Source: Aminobacter carboxidus (GTDB lineage: Bacteria > Pseudomonadota > Alphaproteobacteria > Rhizobiales > Rhizobiaceae). From it: a DNA stretch of 64,000 bases. Position 1 is the stretch's first letter. Every line of letters starts with the position of its first letter. A program made the translations under genes and the position numbers. Below the pieces are notes generated by a model, which saw nothing but the letters and a program-made list of their open reading frames with translations, ran no database searches and was not told the origin of the DNA. The stretch covers positions 248,001-312,000 of the forward strand of contig NZ_JACZEP010000003.1 of the NCBI RefSeq assembly GCF_014863355.1, in the 5' to 3' direction. Positions 17,354-27,086 of the stretch are shown here, piece after piece.

Positions 17354-18363
17354 TCACGCCGCGGAGATGGTTTCGGCAAAGTGGCAGGCCGCCATGCCGG
17401 CGCCGACGGGCCGCAGCATCGGCTTTTCGATGCGGCAGCGCTCGGCTGCATGCGGGCAGCGCACGTGGAACGGGCAACCCGGCGGTATGTCGAGCGGGCT
17501 CGGCAACTCGCCTGACAGTGCCGGCGCGCGTTTTCGGTCGGCAGGATCCAGCGACGGCGCAGCAGCGAGCAAGGCCTGCGAATAGGGGTGGCGCGGCCGC
17601 GAAAACAGCGCCTCGGACGGACCGACCTCGACGATGGCACCGAGATAGATGACCGCGACGCGATGCGAGACATGGCGCACCAGCCTGAGATCATGCGCGA
17701 CAAACAGCACCGTCAGCCCGAGATTGTCCTGCAGCTCTAGCAGCAGGTTGACCACCTGCGCCTGCACCGACACGTCGAGTGCCGAGACCAACTCGTCGGC
17801 CACCAGGCAGGTCGGCTCGAGCGAAAGCGCCCGGGCGATGCCGATGCGCTGGCGCTGTCCACCCGAGAATTCGTGCGGATATTTGTCCGCTGCGCCCTCC
17901 GGTAGCCGCACCAGATCGAGCAGTTCGTCGATGCGCCGGTCGATCGCCGCACCTTCGCGCATCCGGTGTACCGAGATCGCCTCGCGCAGCGTATCGCGCA
18001 CCGTCATGCGCGGGTTGAGCGAGGTGTAGGGATCCTGGAACATCATCTGCACGCGCCTGTTGTAGGCGCGCCGGTTCGCGCCCTTGAGGCCGATGACGCT
18101 TTCACCCTCGAAGCGGATGTCGCCGCTGCTCGGCCGGTGCAGGCCCGCGATGCAGCGGGCGAGCGTCGACTTTCCGCAGCCGGACTCGCCGACGATGCCA
18201 AGAGTTTCGGCAGGCATGACGTCGAGATCGACGCCGTTCAGCGCCGACACGATCTGGCGCGGCCTGCCGGCGATCGTGTCGGACAGTGACCGGTTCTTGG
18301 CAAACCGCATCGACAGGTCGCGGATGGACAGCAGCGGCGCGGCGGGCTCCATGGTCAGCATGT

Positions 18364-18367
<4 letters not shown>
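17354..18367 (-). CDS. Dipeptide/oligopeptide ABC transporter ATP-binding protein (DppF/OppF-like)
   Basis: A 337-residue ATPase with Walker [10 protein letters not shown], signature [15 protein letters not shown]-like ([15 protein letters not shown]), Walker [15 protein letters not shown] and the C-terminal oligopeptide_ABC extension containing the cysteine motif [14 protein letters not shown], which in relatives binds an iron-sulfur cluster. The Glu after the Walker B Asp is present (DE). It overlaps the OppD-like gene by 4 bases. Confidence 0.92.
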
Positions 18368-19377
<1,010 letters not shown>

Positions 19378-19378
19378 C

Positions 19379-20248
19379 TCAGCGTCCCTTCGGTCGAAGC
19401 AGGTCAGCAAGCGCATCGCCGAGCAGGCTGAAGCCGAGGCCGGTAAGCACGATGGCGAGGCCGGGCATCAGGCTCATCCACCAGGCGGTGAGCAGGAAGT
19501 TGCGCCCCTCCGAGATCAGCACGCCCCATTCGGCCGCCGGCGGCTGCGCGCCGAGGCCGAGATAGCCGAGCGACGAGCCAAGCAGGATGGCCAGCGCCAT
19601 GTCGGTCATCCAGTAGACGATGATCGGCGACATCGCATTGGGCAGCAGGTGGCGGAAGATGATGCGGCGGTCGGAATAGCCGAGCACACGACCGGCGGCG
19701 GCGTAGTCGTTGGCCTTCTGCGTCATGATCTCGGCACGGGTGAGCCGGGCATAGTAGACCCAGTTCACGATGGTGATGGCGATGTACATGTTGACCAGGC
19801 CCGGCCCGAGCACAGCCACGATGGCGATCACCAGCACCAGAAACGGAAAGGTGATGATGGCATCGACGCAACGCCCGAAGATCGTGTCGGCGATGCCGCC
19901 ATAATAGCCGACGAAAGCCCCCACGGTGACGCCGATGGTCAGCGCGAAGATGGTCGCGAAAAGCGCCATCTGCATGTCGACGCGGTAGGCCCAGATGACC
20001 CGCGACAGCACATCGCGGCCGAAATTGTCGGTGCCGAAGGGATGCGCAAGACTCGGTGCCTGCTGGATCGCCGTCATGTCGAAGGCGAGCGGATCGTAGG
20101 GTGCGAAGATTTGCGGAAACAGCGCCAGCGCGATCGACATCACGATGATGGTGAAGCCGATGACGAAGGATGGCCGCGAAAAGGCACGGCCGATGAAAAC
20201 GCGGAAGCGGCCTGGCCGGTGCGGCTGGATCTGGGTAACGACGCTCAT
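19379..20248 (-). CDS. Dipeptide/oligopeptide ABC transporter permease (DppC-like)
   Basis: A 289-residue BPD-type permease. Features are the OppC N-terminal segment, HPFGTDNFGRDVLSRVIW, and the EAA loop area with AAGRVLGYSDRRIIFRHLLPNAMSPIIV. About six membrane spans. It overlaps the DppB-like gene by 4 bases and is followed after one base by the DppD-like gene. Confidence 0.93.
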   Translation of the reverse strand: MSVVTQIQPHRPGRFRVFIGRAFSRPSFVIGFTIIVMSIALALFPQIFAPYDPLAFDMTAIQQAPSLAHPFGTDNFGRDVLSRVIWAYRVDMQMALFATIFALTIGVTVGAFVGYYGGIADTIFGRCVDAIITFPFLVLVIAIVAVLGPGLVNMYIAITIVNWVYYARLTRAEIMTQKANDYAAAGRVLGYSDRRIIFRHLLPNAMSPIIVYWMTDMALAILLGSSLGYLGLGAQPPAAEWGVLISEGRNFLLTAWWMSLMPGLAIVLTGLGFSLLGDALADLLRPKGR

Positions 20249-21186
20249 GCCTTGCGAAGCCTCGGATCAAGCATTGATTGGACGATGTCGGTGAGCAGGA
20301 AGACGACCGACACCAGCACGGCAAAGGTCAGCGTCAGTCCCTGGATCAGCGGATAGTCGCGGGCGAAGATCGCCTCCAGCATCAGCCGGCCAACGCCGGG
20401 AATGGCGAACACCGTCTCGGTCACCAGCGTGCCGCTCATCAGATTGCCGATCGACAGCCCGAGCAGCGTGACGGTTGAGACCAGCGCGTTGCGCAGCACG
20501 TGGCGGGTCATGATGATCCGAGTAGACAGCCCCTTGGCGCGGGCGAACTGGACGTAATCGGCATCGAGCACCTCGATCAGCGAAGCCCGCAGGTTTCTGA
20601 GGATAATCGCCGAGGTGTAGAGCGCGACGCTCAGCGCCGGCAGGATCAGGTGGTGCAAATTGTCGAGGAAGTTTTTGCCGTAGCCGCCAACAGGGAACCA
20701 GCGCAACTGCGCCGCCAGCACTGTCAAAAGCACCAGACCGATATAAAACACCGGCATTGACAGCCCGATCTGGAAGACGCTGCGGATGACGACATCGGTC
20801 GTGGTGTTGACGCGTGATGCCGCCAGAAAGGCGAGCGGGCCGGCAAGTACAATGGCGAGGACCACGGAATACAGCGCGAGGAAAATCGTCGTTGGCAGCC
20901 GGTCGAGAATGACTTCGGTCACCGGCGCCTTCAGCATGATCGAGCGACCGAGGTCGCCGGTCAGCGTGTTCTTGACGAAGATGACGAACTGCACCGGCAA
21001 GGGCTGGTCAAGACCGAGATTGTGACGGATCTGCTCGACCTGGGCGTCGGTCGCCTTGGCTTCCGCCATGGCGATGGCGGGGTCTCCGGGCAGCATGCGC
21101 ACGAGCAGGAAGATGAAGACCATGACCAGTAGAAAGGTCGGGATGATCTGCAACAGCCGCGCCACGAGATATGAAATTGAAGCCAT
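20245..21186 (-). CDS. Dipeptide/oligopeptide ABC transporter permease (DppB-like)
   Basis: A 313-residue permease starting MASISYLVARLLQIIPTFLL, with HNLGLDQPLPVQF, the EAA loop (FARAKGLSTRIIMTRHVLRNA) and the C-terminal ETVFAIPGVGRLMLEAIFARDYPLIQG, all standard DppB marks. The frame is open to 21237 but only the ATG at 21186 begins at the conserved first membrane helix. It lies 65 bases after the binding protein gene. Confidence 0.93.
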   Translation of the reverse strand: MASISYLVARLLQIIPTFLLVMVFIFLLVRMLPGDPAIAMAEAKATDAQVEQIRHNLGLDQPLPVQFVIFVKNTLTGDLGRSIMLKAPVTEVILDRLPTTIFLALYSVVLAIVLAGPLAFLAASRVNTTTDVVIRSVFQIGLSMPVFYIGLVLLTVLAAQLRWFPVGGYGKNFLDNLHHLILPALSVALYTSAIILRNLRASLIEVLDADYVQFARAKGLSTRIIMTRHVLRNALVSTVTLLGLSIGNLMSGTLVTETVFAIPGVGRLMLEAIFARDYPLIQGLTLTFAVLVSVVFLLTDIVQSMLDPRLRKA

Positions 21187-21251
21187 TTGCCAAACCTTGT
21201 GCCGGATACCGGGCAGCGCGGGCCGCCCGGTGTCCACCGATCATGCTGACG

Positions 21252-22826
21252 TCACTTGGCGCGCCATGCGGCCGAGAAATCGTTGGCGCCGAGCGGGGTC
21301 TGGACATAGTCCTCGATCGACTTCGACACGGCGACGGCGAAGGGCGTTTCATAGAGGAACAGCAGCGGCGCGTTCTCCGCATAGATTTCCTGCATGCGCT
21401 TGTATTCGTCCTTGCGCTTGGCAGGATCGACCTCGGAGTTCGAAGCCTCGAACAGCGTGTTGAACTCGTCGTTGTTCCAGCCGGTGCCGACGGCCTGGCG
21501 CTGTTTGTAATAGCCGAGCCAGCCGGTCACCTGCGCCGGGTCGTTGACGTCGTTGGCCCAGCCATAGGTATGGATGTCGAACTCGCCGGAACGGTTCTTG
21601 GCGCCGCGTGTCGGGTTGTCGACCTGCTCGACCTTGAGGTTGACGCCGAGAGGCGCCCACATCTGCTGCAGGGCGGTGAACAGCGTCGCATCGTCGGCGC
21701 TGCCGGCAAGCGTGGTGAAGGTGATGTCGAGGCCGCCGTCGATGCCGGCTTCGGCGAGCAGTTGCTTGGCCTTTTCCGGATTGTAGGGGTAGAGCGGCTC
21801 CGGCCCGTAATGCAGCTGGGTTGCCGCAGACATCAGCGAGGTCATTGGCTTGCCGGTGTCGAAGGTCACCAGCTTGATCAGCATGGTTTTGTCGGTGGCG
21901 TAGTTCAGCGCCTGGCGCACCTTGATGTCGGCGAGCGGGTTCTTCGAGCCGTCCTTGCGGGTGTCGCGGGTGTTGATCGGCGCGTAGATGATGCGGGTCG
22001 AGGGGAACAGCTCCATCTTCAGATTGGCGTCGCCACGCAACTCGCCGACGCGGGCGAACGGGATGAATTCGGCGACATCGACCTCGCCGGCCTGCAGCTT
22101 GAGTATGCGGGTGGCGTCGTCGGGGATGACGACGAAATCGACCTCATCGAGATAAGGCAGCGGCTTGCCGTCTTCACCGGCACGCCAGTAGTTGGGATTG
22201 CGCGCGAAGCTCATGCTTGAACCGGCAACCCGGCTCTTCATCGTGAAGGGCCCTGACGTCACCGGGTTGTTGTCGAAATAGGCCTTGGCCTTTTCCTGGT
22301 CGTTGGCGCCTGCTGCCTTTTCGAATGCCGCCTTGGAGATGATCCCGGTGTTGAAGGTGGCAAGGATCGAGGGGATGGTTGGATCGGGCTGCTTCAACGA
22401 CAGCGTGAGCTTGCCGCCTTCGGCCGTCACTTTTTCGACCGAGCCGAGCAGGCCGGCCCAGGGGCCATCGGGGTTGCGGGCGCGGTCGAGCGAAAACACC
22501 ACGTCGTCGCCCGTGATCGGCGAGCCATCGGAGAATTTCAGGCCGTCGCGCAGCTTGAGCGCAATCGACTTGCCATCGGCGGAGACCTCGTAGCTCTCGG
22601 CAAGGCCGGGCTCGATCACACCATCCGCGCCGTTGCGCAGCAGCGTTTCATACAGGCTGGTGATCATCCACAGGTCGGGATTCCGGTCGGCCCAGACCGG
22701 GTCGATGATCGACGAGTCGTCATAGCGTGCGAAGCTCATCGAACCACCGCGCTCGATCGCCAATGCCGATGTGGCAGCGCTCAATCCCAGTGCTGCGCCG
22801 AGCAAGAACGGCAACAAACGTTTCAT
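21252..22826 (-). CDS. Dipeptide-type ABC transporter substrate-binding protein
   Basis: A 524-residue SBP_bac_5 family periplasmic protein. It begins with a clear signal peptide (MKRLLPFLLGAALGLSAATS, then ALA) and shows the family strands LKLRDGLKFSDGSPITGDDVVFS and MTSLMSAATQLHYGPEPLYPYNPEKAKQLL-like. The ATG at 22826 follows GGAGGAG. It is the first gene of the importer operon that ends with aminopeptidase P. A proline- or hydroxyproline-containing peptide is the likely ligand given the neighbours; this is inferred from context. Confidence 0.9.
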   Translation of the reverse strand: MKRLLPFLLGAALGLSAATSALAIERGGSMSFARYDDSSIIDPVWADRNPDLWMITSLYETLLRNGADGVIEPGLAESYEVSADGKSIALKLRDGLKFSDGSPITGDDVVFSLDRARNPDGPWAGLLGSVEKVTAEGGKLTLSLKQPDPTIPSILATFNTGIISKAAFEKAAGANDQEKAKAYFDNNPVTSGPFTMKSRVAGSSMSFARNPNYWRAGEDGKPLPYLDEVDFVVIPDDATRILKLQAGEVDVAEFIPFARVGELRGDANLKMELFPSTRIIYAPINTRDTRKDGSKNPLADIKVRQALNYATDKTMLIKLVTFDTGKPMTSLMSAATQLHYGPEPLYPYNPEKAKQLLAEAGIDGGLDITFTTLAGSADDATLFTALQQMWAPLGVNLKVEQVDNPTRGAKNRSGEFDIHTYGWANDVNDPAQVTGWLGYYKQRQAVGTGWNNDEFNTLFEASNSEVDPAKRKDEYKRMQEIYAENAPLLFLYETPFAVAVSKSIEDYVQTPLGANDFSAAWRAK

Positions 22827-22882
22827 GTCTTCTCCTCCTGTTGGCCTGCCGGCAGTGCCGGCGCTACGCCTCAACGGTCAGT

Positions 22883-22899
22883 TTGGATATTTTATCCAA
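22883..22899. promoter_or_regulatory. 17-bp perfect palindrome, candidate operator
   Basis: TTGGATA (22883-22889), spacer TTT, TATCCAA (22893-22899). It lies 57 bp upstream of the binding protein start and in the region shared with the divergent XRE-cupin regulator, so it is the best candidate site for that regulator. Confidence 0.5.
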
Positions 22900-23000
22900 T
22901 TTTGCCGGACAATTTTCTTTGCGTCCGGATTGCCGCGAAGGCATTGTGCAGTTCCCCATCAAAGCGGCTGTGCGGCGGCGATCTACGCTTGCGCAACCAA

Positions 23001-23017
23001 CTTTAGCTGGACTAAAG
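23001..23017. promoter_or_regulatory. Inverted repeat upstream of the XRE-cupin regulator
   Basis: CTTTAG (23001-23006), spacer CTGGA, CTAAAG (23012-23017). It lies 36 bp before the chosen start of the regulator. It could be an autoregulatory site; the arm sequence differs from the palindrome at 22883, so the two may bind different proteins. Confidence 0.35.
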
Positions 23018-23053
23018 TTCATCGAAATAATGAAGTCAAGCGGAAACACAGTG

Positions 23054-23674
23054 ATGCCCCTCGATATCGATGATGCGGTTGCAGCCGACGGGGATGCATC
23101 GCATCCGGACATGCCTGCCGTCGCCTCGATCGGGCAGATGCTGCGGGCACGCCGCAAGCTGATCGGCAAGACGATGAAGCAGGTAGCGGCCGAGGCGGGG
23201 CTGACCGAGGGCTTCATCAGCCAGATCGAGCGCGGGATTTCGACGCCCTCGCTGATTTCGCTCTACAATGTCGCCAACGCGCTCGAAACCAGCGTCGACA
23301 CCTTCCTGTCGCAGCCGCCGGAACATGCCCACTCGATGGTTTCGCACGCCGGCGCGCGCCGCGGCTACAATGTCGAAACCAAGGAACGCGTCTACGAGCT
23401 GCTCGAGCGTGGCTTTCCCGGCGCCCAGCTCAATGGCTGCATCACCCACATGCCGCAAGGTTATGCCTCGGAGATCACGACCCATCAGGGCGAAGACTTT
23501 CTCTATCTGATCGAGGGCGAGATGCTCTACGAGATCGACGGCAAGGAGTATCTGCTCAAGGCCGGCGACACGCTGCACTTCCCTGCCTCGCTGCCGCACC
23601 GCGCCCGCAATGTGGGCCCGGGGCCGGCCCGCGAGCTCTGGGTTGGCACCACGCGCATCATCTCCGAGACCTGA
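23054..23674 (+). CDS. XRE-type regulator with C-terminal cupin domain
   Basis: A 206-residue regulator: helix-turn-helix at about residues 20-75 (IGQMLRARRKLIGKTMKQVA, then GLTEGFISQIERGISTPSL), and a cupin domain in the C-terminal half (THQGEDFLYLIEGEM to LHFPASLPHRARN). Such proteins, like PuuR, control uptake and catabolism genes and sense a small ligand through the cupin. The ATG at 23054 has GGAAA 7 bases upstream; an ATG at 23030 is also possible. It is divergent from the dipeptide-type importer and convergent with the proline-racemase homologue, whose 3' end is 4 bases away. Confidence 0.88.
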   Translation: MPLDIDDAVAADGDASHPDMPAVASIGQMLRARRKLIGKTMKQVAAEAGLTEGFISQIERGISTPSLISLYNVANALETSVDTFLSQPPEHAHSMVSHAGARRGYNVETKERVYELLERGFPGAQLNGCITHMPQGYASEITTHQGEDFLYLIEGEMLYEIDGKEYLLKAGDTLHFPASLPHRARNVGPGPARELWVGTTRIISET

Positions 23675-23677
23675 CCG

Positions 23678-24709
23678 CTACTGCTTGCGCGGCCAGGTAT
23701 CGGCGAGCCGGTAACCGGCCGGCCAGGGATCGTCGGGGTCCAGCATCACTTGGTGCGTGCCGGTGATCCAGGCGCGGCCCGAAATTTCCGGAATGATCGC
23801 CGGCCGGCCGGCGACGGTGGTTTCACCGAGGATGCGGCAGTCGAAGGTCGAGTCGATGATCGAATACCCGCTGAAGCGCTGGCCGATGTTCATCAGGCCG
23901 CGGGCGTGCAGCACCGCCATGCGCGCCGAACAGCCGGTGCCGGTCGGCGAGCGGTCTAGCTTGGCCGGCTGGATCACGACCGTGTTGCGGCCATGCAGCA
24001 CGCCACCTCGCTCCTCGATCGGAAGCGCCAGCTGGCAAAAGGAGATATGGTCCCATTCGGGGTTTTCCGGATGCGAAAAGCCGAGCTGCTCGTTGGCGGC
24101 GCGGGTGATCCTGATGCCGGTTTCGGCAAGTTCGCGTGCCTCGTCCGGCGTCACCGAAAAGCCCAGCGCCCGCGCATCGGCAATGACAAAGCTGTCGCCG
24201 CCATAGGCGGTATCGACCGTCAGCGTGCCCAGGCCCTCGATTTCCAGCTTGGCGTCCAGCTTGTCGGCGAAGGACGGCACATTGGTGACCGCGATCCGCT
24301 CTGCCTTGCCATTGCGGCAGGTCGCAACGACGTCGACCAACCCGCCCGGCGCTTCCAGCACAAAACGCGTCTCGGGCTCCTGCATCGGCACGATGCCGGA
24401 GTCGAGCAGGACGGTGGAAACGCAGATCGAGTTGGAGCCCGACATCGGCGGGGTGTCTTCCGGCTCCATGATGATGAAGCCCATCGCGGCACTGGGATCC
24501 GTCGGTGGCACCAAGAGGTTGATGTGGCGGAACACCCCGCCGCGCGGCTCGTTGAGTACGAAGTTGCGCAGGGCCTTGTCTTCGGCGATGAAGCGGCGCT
24601 GCTCCCACAGCGTCTTGCCGGGTGGCGGCGCAACACCGCCGACGATGACGTCACCGACCTCGCCTTCCGCGTGGCACGAAACGATGTGGATCACCTTGCT
24701 TGTGCGCAT
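23678..24709 (-). CDS. Proline racemase family protein with Ser/Cys active-site pair
   Basis: A 343-residue proline racemase-fold protein. The first catalytic position is Ser90 in MSGSNS, where proline racemase and 4-hydroxyproline epimerase have Cys (MCGHGT); the second is the normal Cys260 in SPTGTGCSA. In this family, a non-Cys residue at the first position is linked to dehydratase activity (trans-3-hydroxyproline dehydratase has Thr) or altered specificity, so a hydroxyproline dehydratase or epimerase is likelier than a proline racemase. Start at ATG 24709; the longer frame adds no conserved sequence. It is divergent from a GntR regulator and close to a proline-peptide-type uptake operon. 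Confidence 0.83.
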   Translation of the reverse strand: MRTSKVIHIVSCHAEGEVGDVIVGGVAPPPGKTLWEQRRFIAEDKALRNFVLNEPRGGVFRHINLLVPPTDPSAAMGFIIMEPEDTPPMSGSNSICVSTVLLDSGIVPMQEPETRFVLEAPGGLVDVVATCRNGKAERIAVTNVPSFADKLDAKLEIEGLGTLTVDTAYGGDSFVIADARALGFSVTPDEARELAETGIRITRAANEQLGFSHPENPEWDHISFCQLALPIEERGGVLHGRNTVVIQPAKLDRSPTGTGCSARMAVLHARGLMNIGQRFSGYSIIDSTFDCRILGETTVAGRPAIIPEISGRAWITGTHQVMLDPDDPWPAGYRLADTWPRKQ

Positions 24710-24834
24710 CCTTCGCCTCCTCGCGAACTCGCCATACCCGCGCCAAGACCTTTGCCGGGGTTCGTCCTGCAAGCATTCCGACGCTCCTCGGGCCGCAATG
24801 CAAGCTCGGCATCCATAGAAAAATCGGATCCAAT

Positions 24835-24860
24835 ATACAATCTGAAATATTCGATTGTAT
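24835..24860. promoter_or_regulatory. Inverted repeat operator candidate between proline-racemase homologue and GntR gene
   Basis: ATACAATC (24835-24842) and GATTGTAT (24853-24860) are exact complements around a 10-base AT-rich spacer. TTGTAT half-sites are typical of FCD-type GntR regulators. It sits in the divergent promoter region, 92 bp before the GntR start and 126 bp before the enzyme start, so it likely controls both. Confidence 0.6.
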
Positions 24861-24951
24861 GGGAAGAGAAAGCTGGCATGTTGCCCCTCGCGCGCAATGC
24901 ACCTATCACCTGAGGCTGGCCGTTCGCCGAAATCCCGCGAGGTTGACCTTC

Positions 24952-25626
24952 ATGAAACTGGAAACCGTCGATATCAGGCAGGCCGCGTCGGCGGCCGATA
25001 TCGTCTATGAGGCGCTGCGCAAGGCGATCATCGAGGGTGATCTCGCCGAAGGTGAAAATCTGAGGCAAGACCAGATTGCCTCGATGTTCAACACCAGCCG
25101 CATTCCGGTGCGCGAGGCGCTGTCGCGGCTCGAGCAGAACGGCCTGATCACCACCGAGCGCTACAAGGGCGCGGTTGTCGCTGGCCTGTCGATCGAAGAG
25201 ATCGAGGAGATCTTCGAGTTTCGCGCCTTGGTCGAGGCCGAGGTCATCCGGCTTGCCGTGCCCAACATGAATGCGAGGACGCTCGACATCGCCCGCCGTC
25301 ATTGCGAGGAATTCGGCGGTGAGCCCAACTCGGCCAAGTGGGGCGAGATCAATCGCAATTTCCACTACAGCCTCTACGAGGCGGCGCGGCGGCCCTATTA
25401 CCTCCAGATCGTGCGTGCCTCGCTCGACCGCATCGACCGTTACCTGCGTGCGCAGCTGACATTGACCGACGGCATGAACCGCGCCCGCCGCGAACACCAG
25501 GGTATCCTCGACGCCTGCATCGGTGGCAACGCCGACAAGGCTGCCGAACTCACGCGGGACCATATTCTTGGCGCCGGCCGTGCCCTGGTGGCTTTCCTCG
25601 AGCAAACGCGCGGCAAGAACGACTGA
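24952..25626 (+). CDS. GntR family regulator, FCD type
   Basis: A 224-residue regulator. The winged helix covers residues ~15-80 (YEALRKAIIEGDLAEGENLR, FNTSRIPVREALSRLEQNGL) and the all-helical FCD domain follows, with the metal/ligand histidines in NRNFHYSLYE, RREHQGILDA and RDHILGAG. The ATG at 24952 follows GAGG by about 9 bases; the open frame to 24700 runs through the operator and is not used. It diverges from the proline-racemase homologue and probably represses it in the absence of a hydroxyproline-like ligand. Confidence 0.9.
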   Translation: MKLETVDIRQAASAADIVYEALRKAIIEGDLAEGENLRQDQIASMFNTSRIPVREALSRLEQNGLITTERYKGAVVAGLSIEEIEEIFEFRALVEAEVIRLAVPNMNARTLDIARRHCEEFGGEPNSAKWGEINRNFHYSLYEAARRPYYLQIVRASLDRIDRYLRAQLTLTDGMNRARREHQGILDACIGGNADKAAELTRDHILGAGRALVAFLEQTRGKND

Positions 25627-25736
25627 GGGTCGAGGGTTTGCCGTTGCCGGCGCCGTCCGCGCTGGCTTCCCCAAACGGCCAAGCAATGGACTGACGCGTT
25701 TTCTTGCATGAAGGCGGTCACAACGATGAGGGTAGA

Positions 25737-27086
25737 TTGGCCACGATAGGTTTCTTCTCGGCGCTCGCGCTATCGGCCTTTTGCGCGCTCGCATCGCTTT
25801 CAGGCGGTGCCTGGGCAGCGGAGCGCCGCGACCTTGTCATTGTCACGTCTTACCCGCCTTCCTTCATCGAGCCGTTTCAAAAGGCATTCGAGAGCCAGAA
25901 TGCCGATATCCGTCTTGTCGTGGTCCAGCGCAACACGGCGAGTGCCAGCCGTTTCATCATCGAAAAGACCGAGGTTGCCGCCGATATCTTCTGGGCCTCC
26001 GCCGCGGATGCGTTCGAACTGCTGAAGCGCACGGGCGAACTGCGCCCGATCGCGCCAAGGGCCACCGGTGCGCCCGACAAGGTGCTCGGCTATCCGGTCG
26101 ACGATCCAGGCGGCTACTATCTCGGCTTCGCCTTGTCGGCCTACGGCTTCGTCTACAATCCCTCCTATCTCGCGCAATACGGCCTGCCGGTCCCGCGCGA
26201 CTGGCAGGACCTGATCAAGCCTATCTATTCCGGGCATATAGGCATCACCTCGCCATCGCGCTCGGGCACGACGCACCTGATCGTCGAAGCCCTGCTGCAG
26301 ACCTATGGCTGGGACCGTGGCTGGGCGCTGCTGTCGCAGCTCGGCGGCAACCTGTCGACGGTCACGGCGCGCAGCTTCGGCGTTGCCTCCGGTGTCGCCC
26401 AGCGGCGTTTTGGCATTGGCATCACCATCGATTTCCTGGCGCGGGCGCCGGATTTTGCCAGTGCCGACAATGTCTTCATCGTTCCGCGCGATGCGGTCTT
26501 CGTGCCGGCGAGCATCGCCATACTTTCGCGCGCGCGCAACGTTGAGGGCGCCGAGCGTTTTGTCGACTTCGTTCTCTCGGAGGAGGGGCAGAAAATCCTG
26601 CTATCCCCGGCAGTCGGACGCATCCCGGTATTTGCGTCGTTGAACGGCGGGCTGCTGCCTGAGGAGTCCGGCAACGGCCTGCTGAAGTATCACAGCTTCG
26701 ACCCATCCGCCTCGGCGGCGCGATATGGACTCGTCAATCTGATGTTCGACGATTACATCGTGCGCCGCAGGGCAGTGCTGGCGCGGTTGTGGAAGCGGCT
26801 GACCGATCTGGAGACGGCGAACATTGACGATCCGCAAAGGCAAGACATGCTCGAGAGGGCACGGGCCCTGTTGAGCATGCCACCGCTCTCGGCCGACGAG
26901 ATGACCAGCCTTGCCGAGCCGCTGAAGACCGAGTGGCCGCGTGGTGCCGTGCGTTCGCCCGAGCAGCAGGCCTTTGCCCGCGCCTTGCGCAGCACCATCG
27001 AGCAAAATCTGGCTGCCGCCGAAACCCTGATCCTGACCGCATCGCGCGACCCCGCCAGCATGCGTTACCAGCCGTGGCGGCAATGA
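25737..27086 (+). CDS. Periplasmic binding protein of a sensing system (PgtC-like)
   Basis: A 449-residue type 2 periplasmic binding protein with a signal peptide (ALALSAFCALASLSGGAWAA) and the ligand-site motif SPSRSGTTHLIVEAL. The start is taken as TTG 25737, which has GAGGGT just upstream; TTG 25704 is an alternative. No transporter membrane gene follows; instead it overlaps by 4 bases a histidine kinase and then an NtrC-type regulator, the order of the Salmonella phosphoglycerate sensing genes pgtC-pgtB-pgtA (from memory). It is also clearly similar to the transporter binding protein at 30592-31911. It most likely presents ligand to the kinase. Confidence 0.82.
   Translation: MATIGFFSALALSAFCALASLSGGAWAAERRDLVIVTSYPPSFIEPFQKAFESQNADIRLVVVQRNTASASRFIIEKTEVAADIFWASAADAFELLKRTGELRPIAPRATGAPDKVLGYPVDDPGGYYLGFALSAYGFVYNPSYLAQYGLPVPRDWQDLIKPIYSGHIGITSPSRSGTTHLIVEALLQTYGWDRGWALLSQLGGNLSTVTARSFGVASGVAQRRFGIGITIDFLARAPDFASADNVFIVPRDAVFVPASIAILSRARNVEGAERFVDFVLSEEGQKILLSPAVGRIPVFASLNGGLLPEESGNGLLKYHSFDPSASAARYGLVNLMFDDYIVRRRAVLARLWKRLTDLETANIDDPQRQDMLERARALLSMPPLSADEMTSLAEPLKTEWPRGAVRSPEQQAFARALRSTIEQNLAAAETLILTASRDPASMRYQPWRQ

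Noticed and set aside
17320-17703. Extended N-terminus for aminopeptidase P
   Set aside because: It would read through the 3' end of the DppF-like gene and is Arg-rich shadow sequence.
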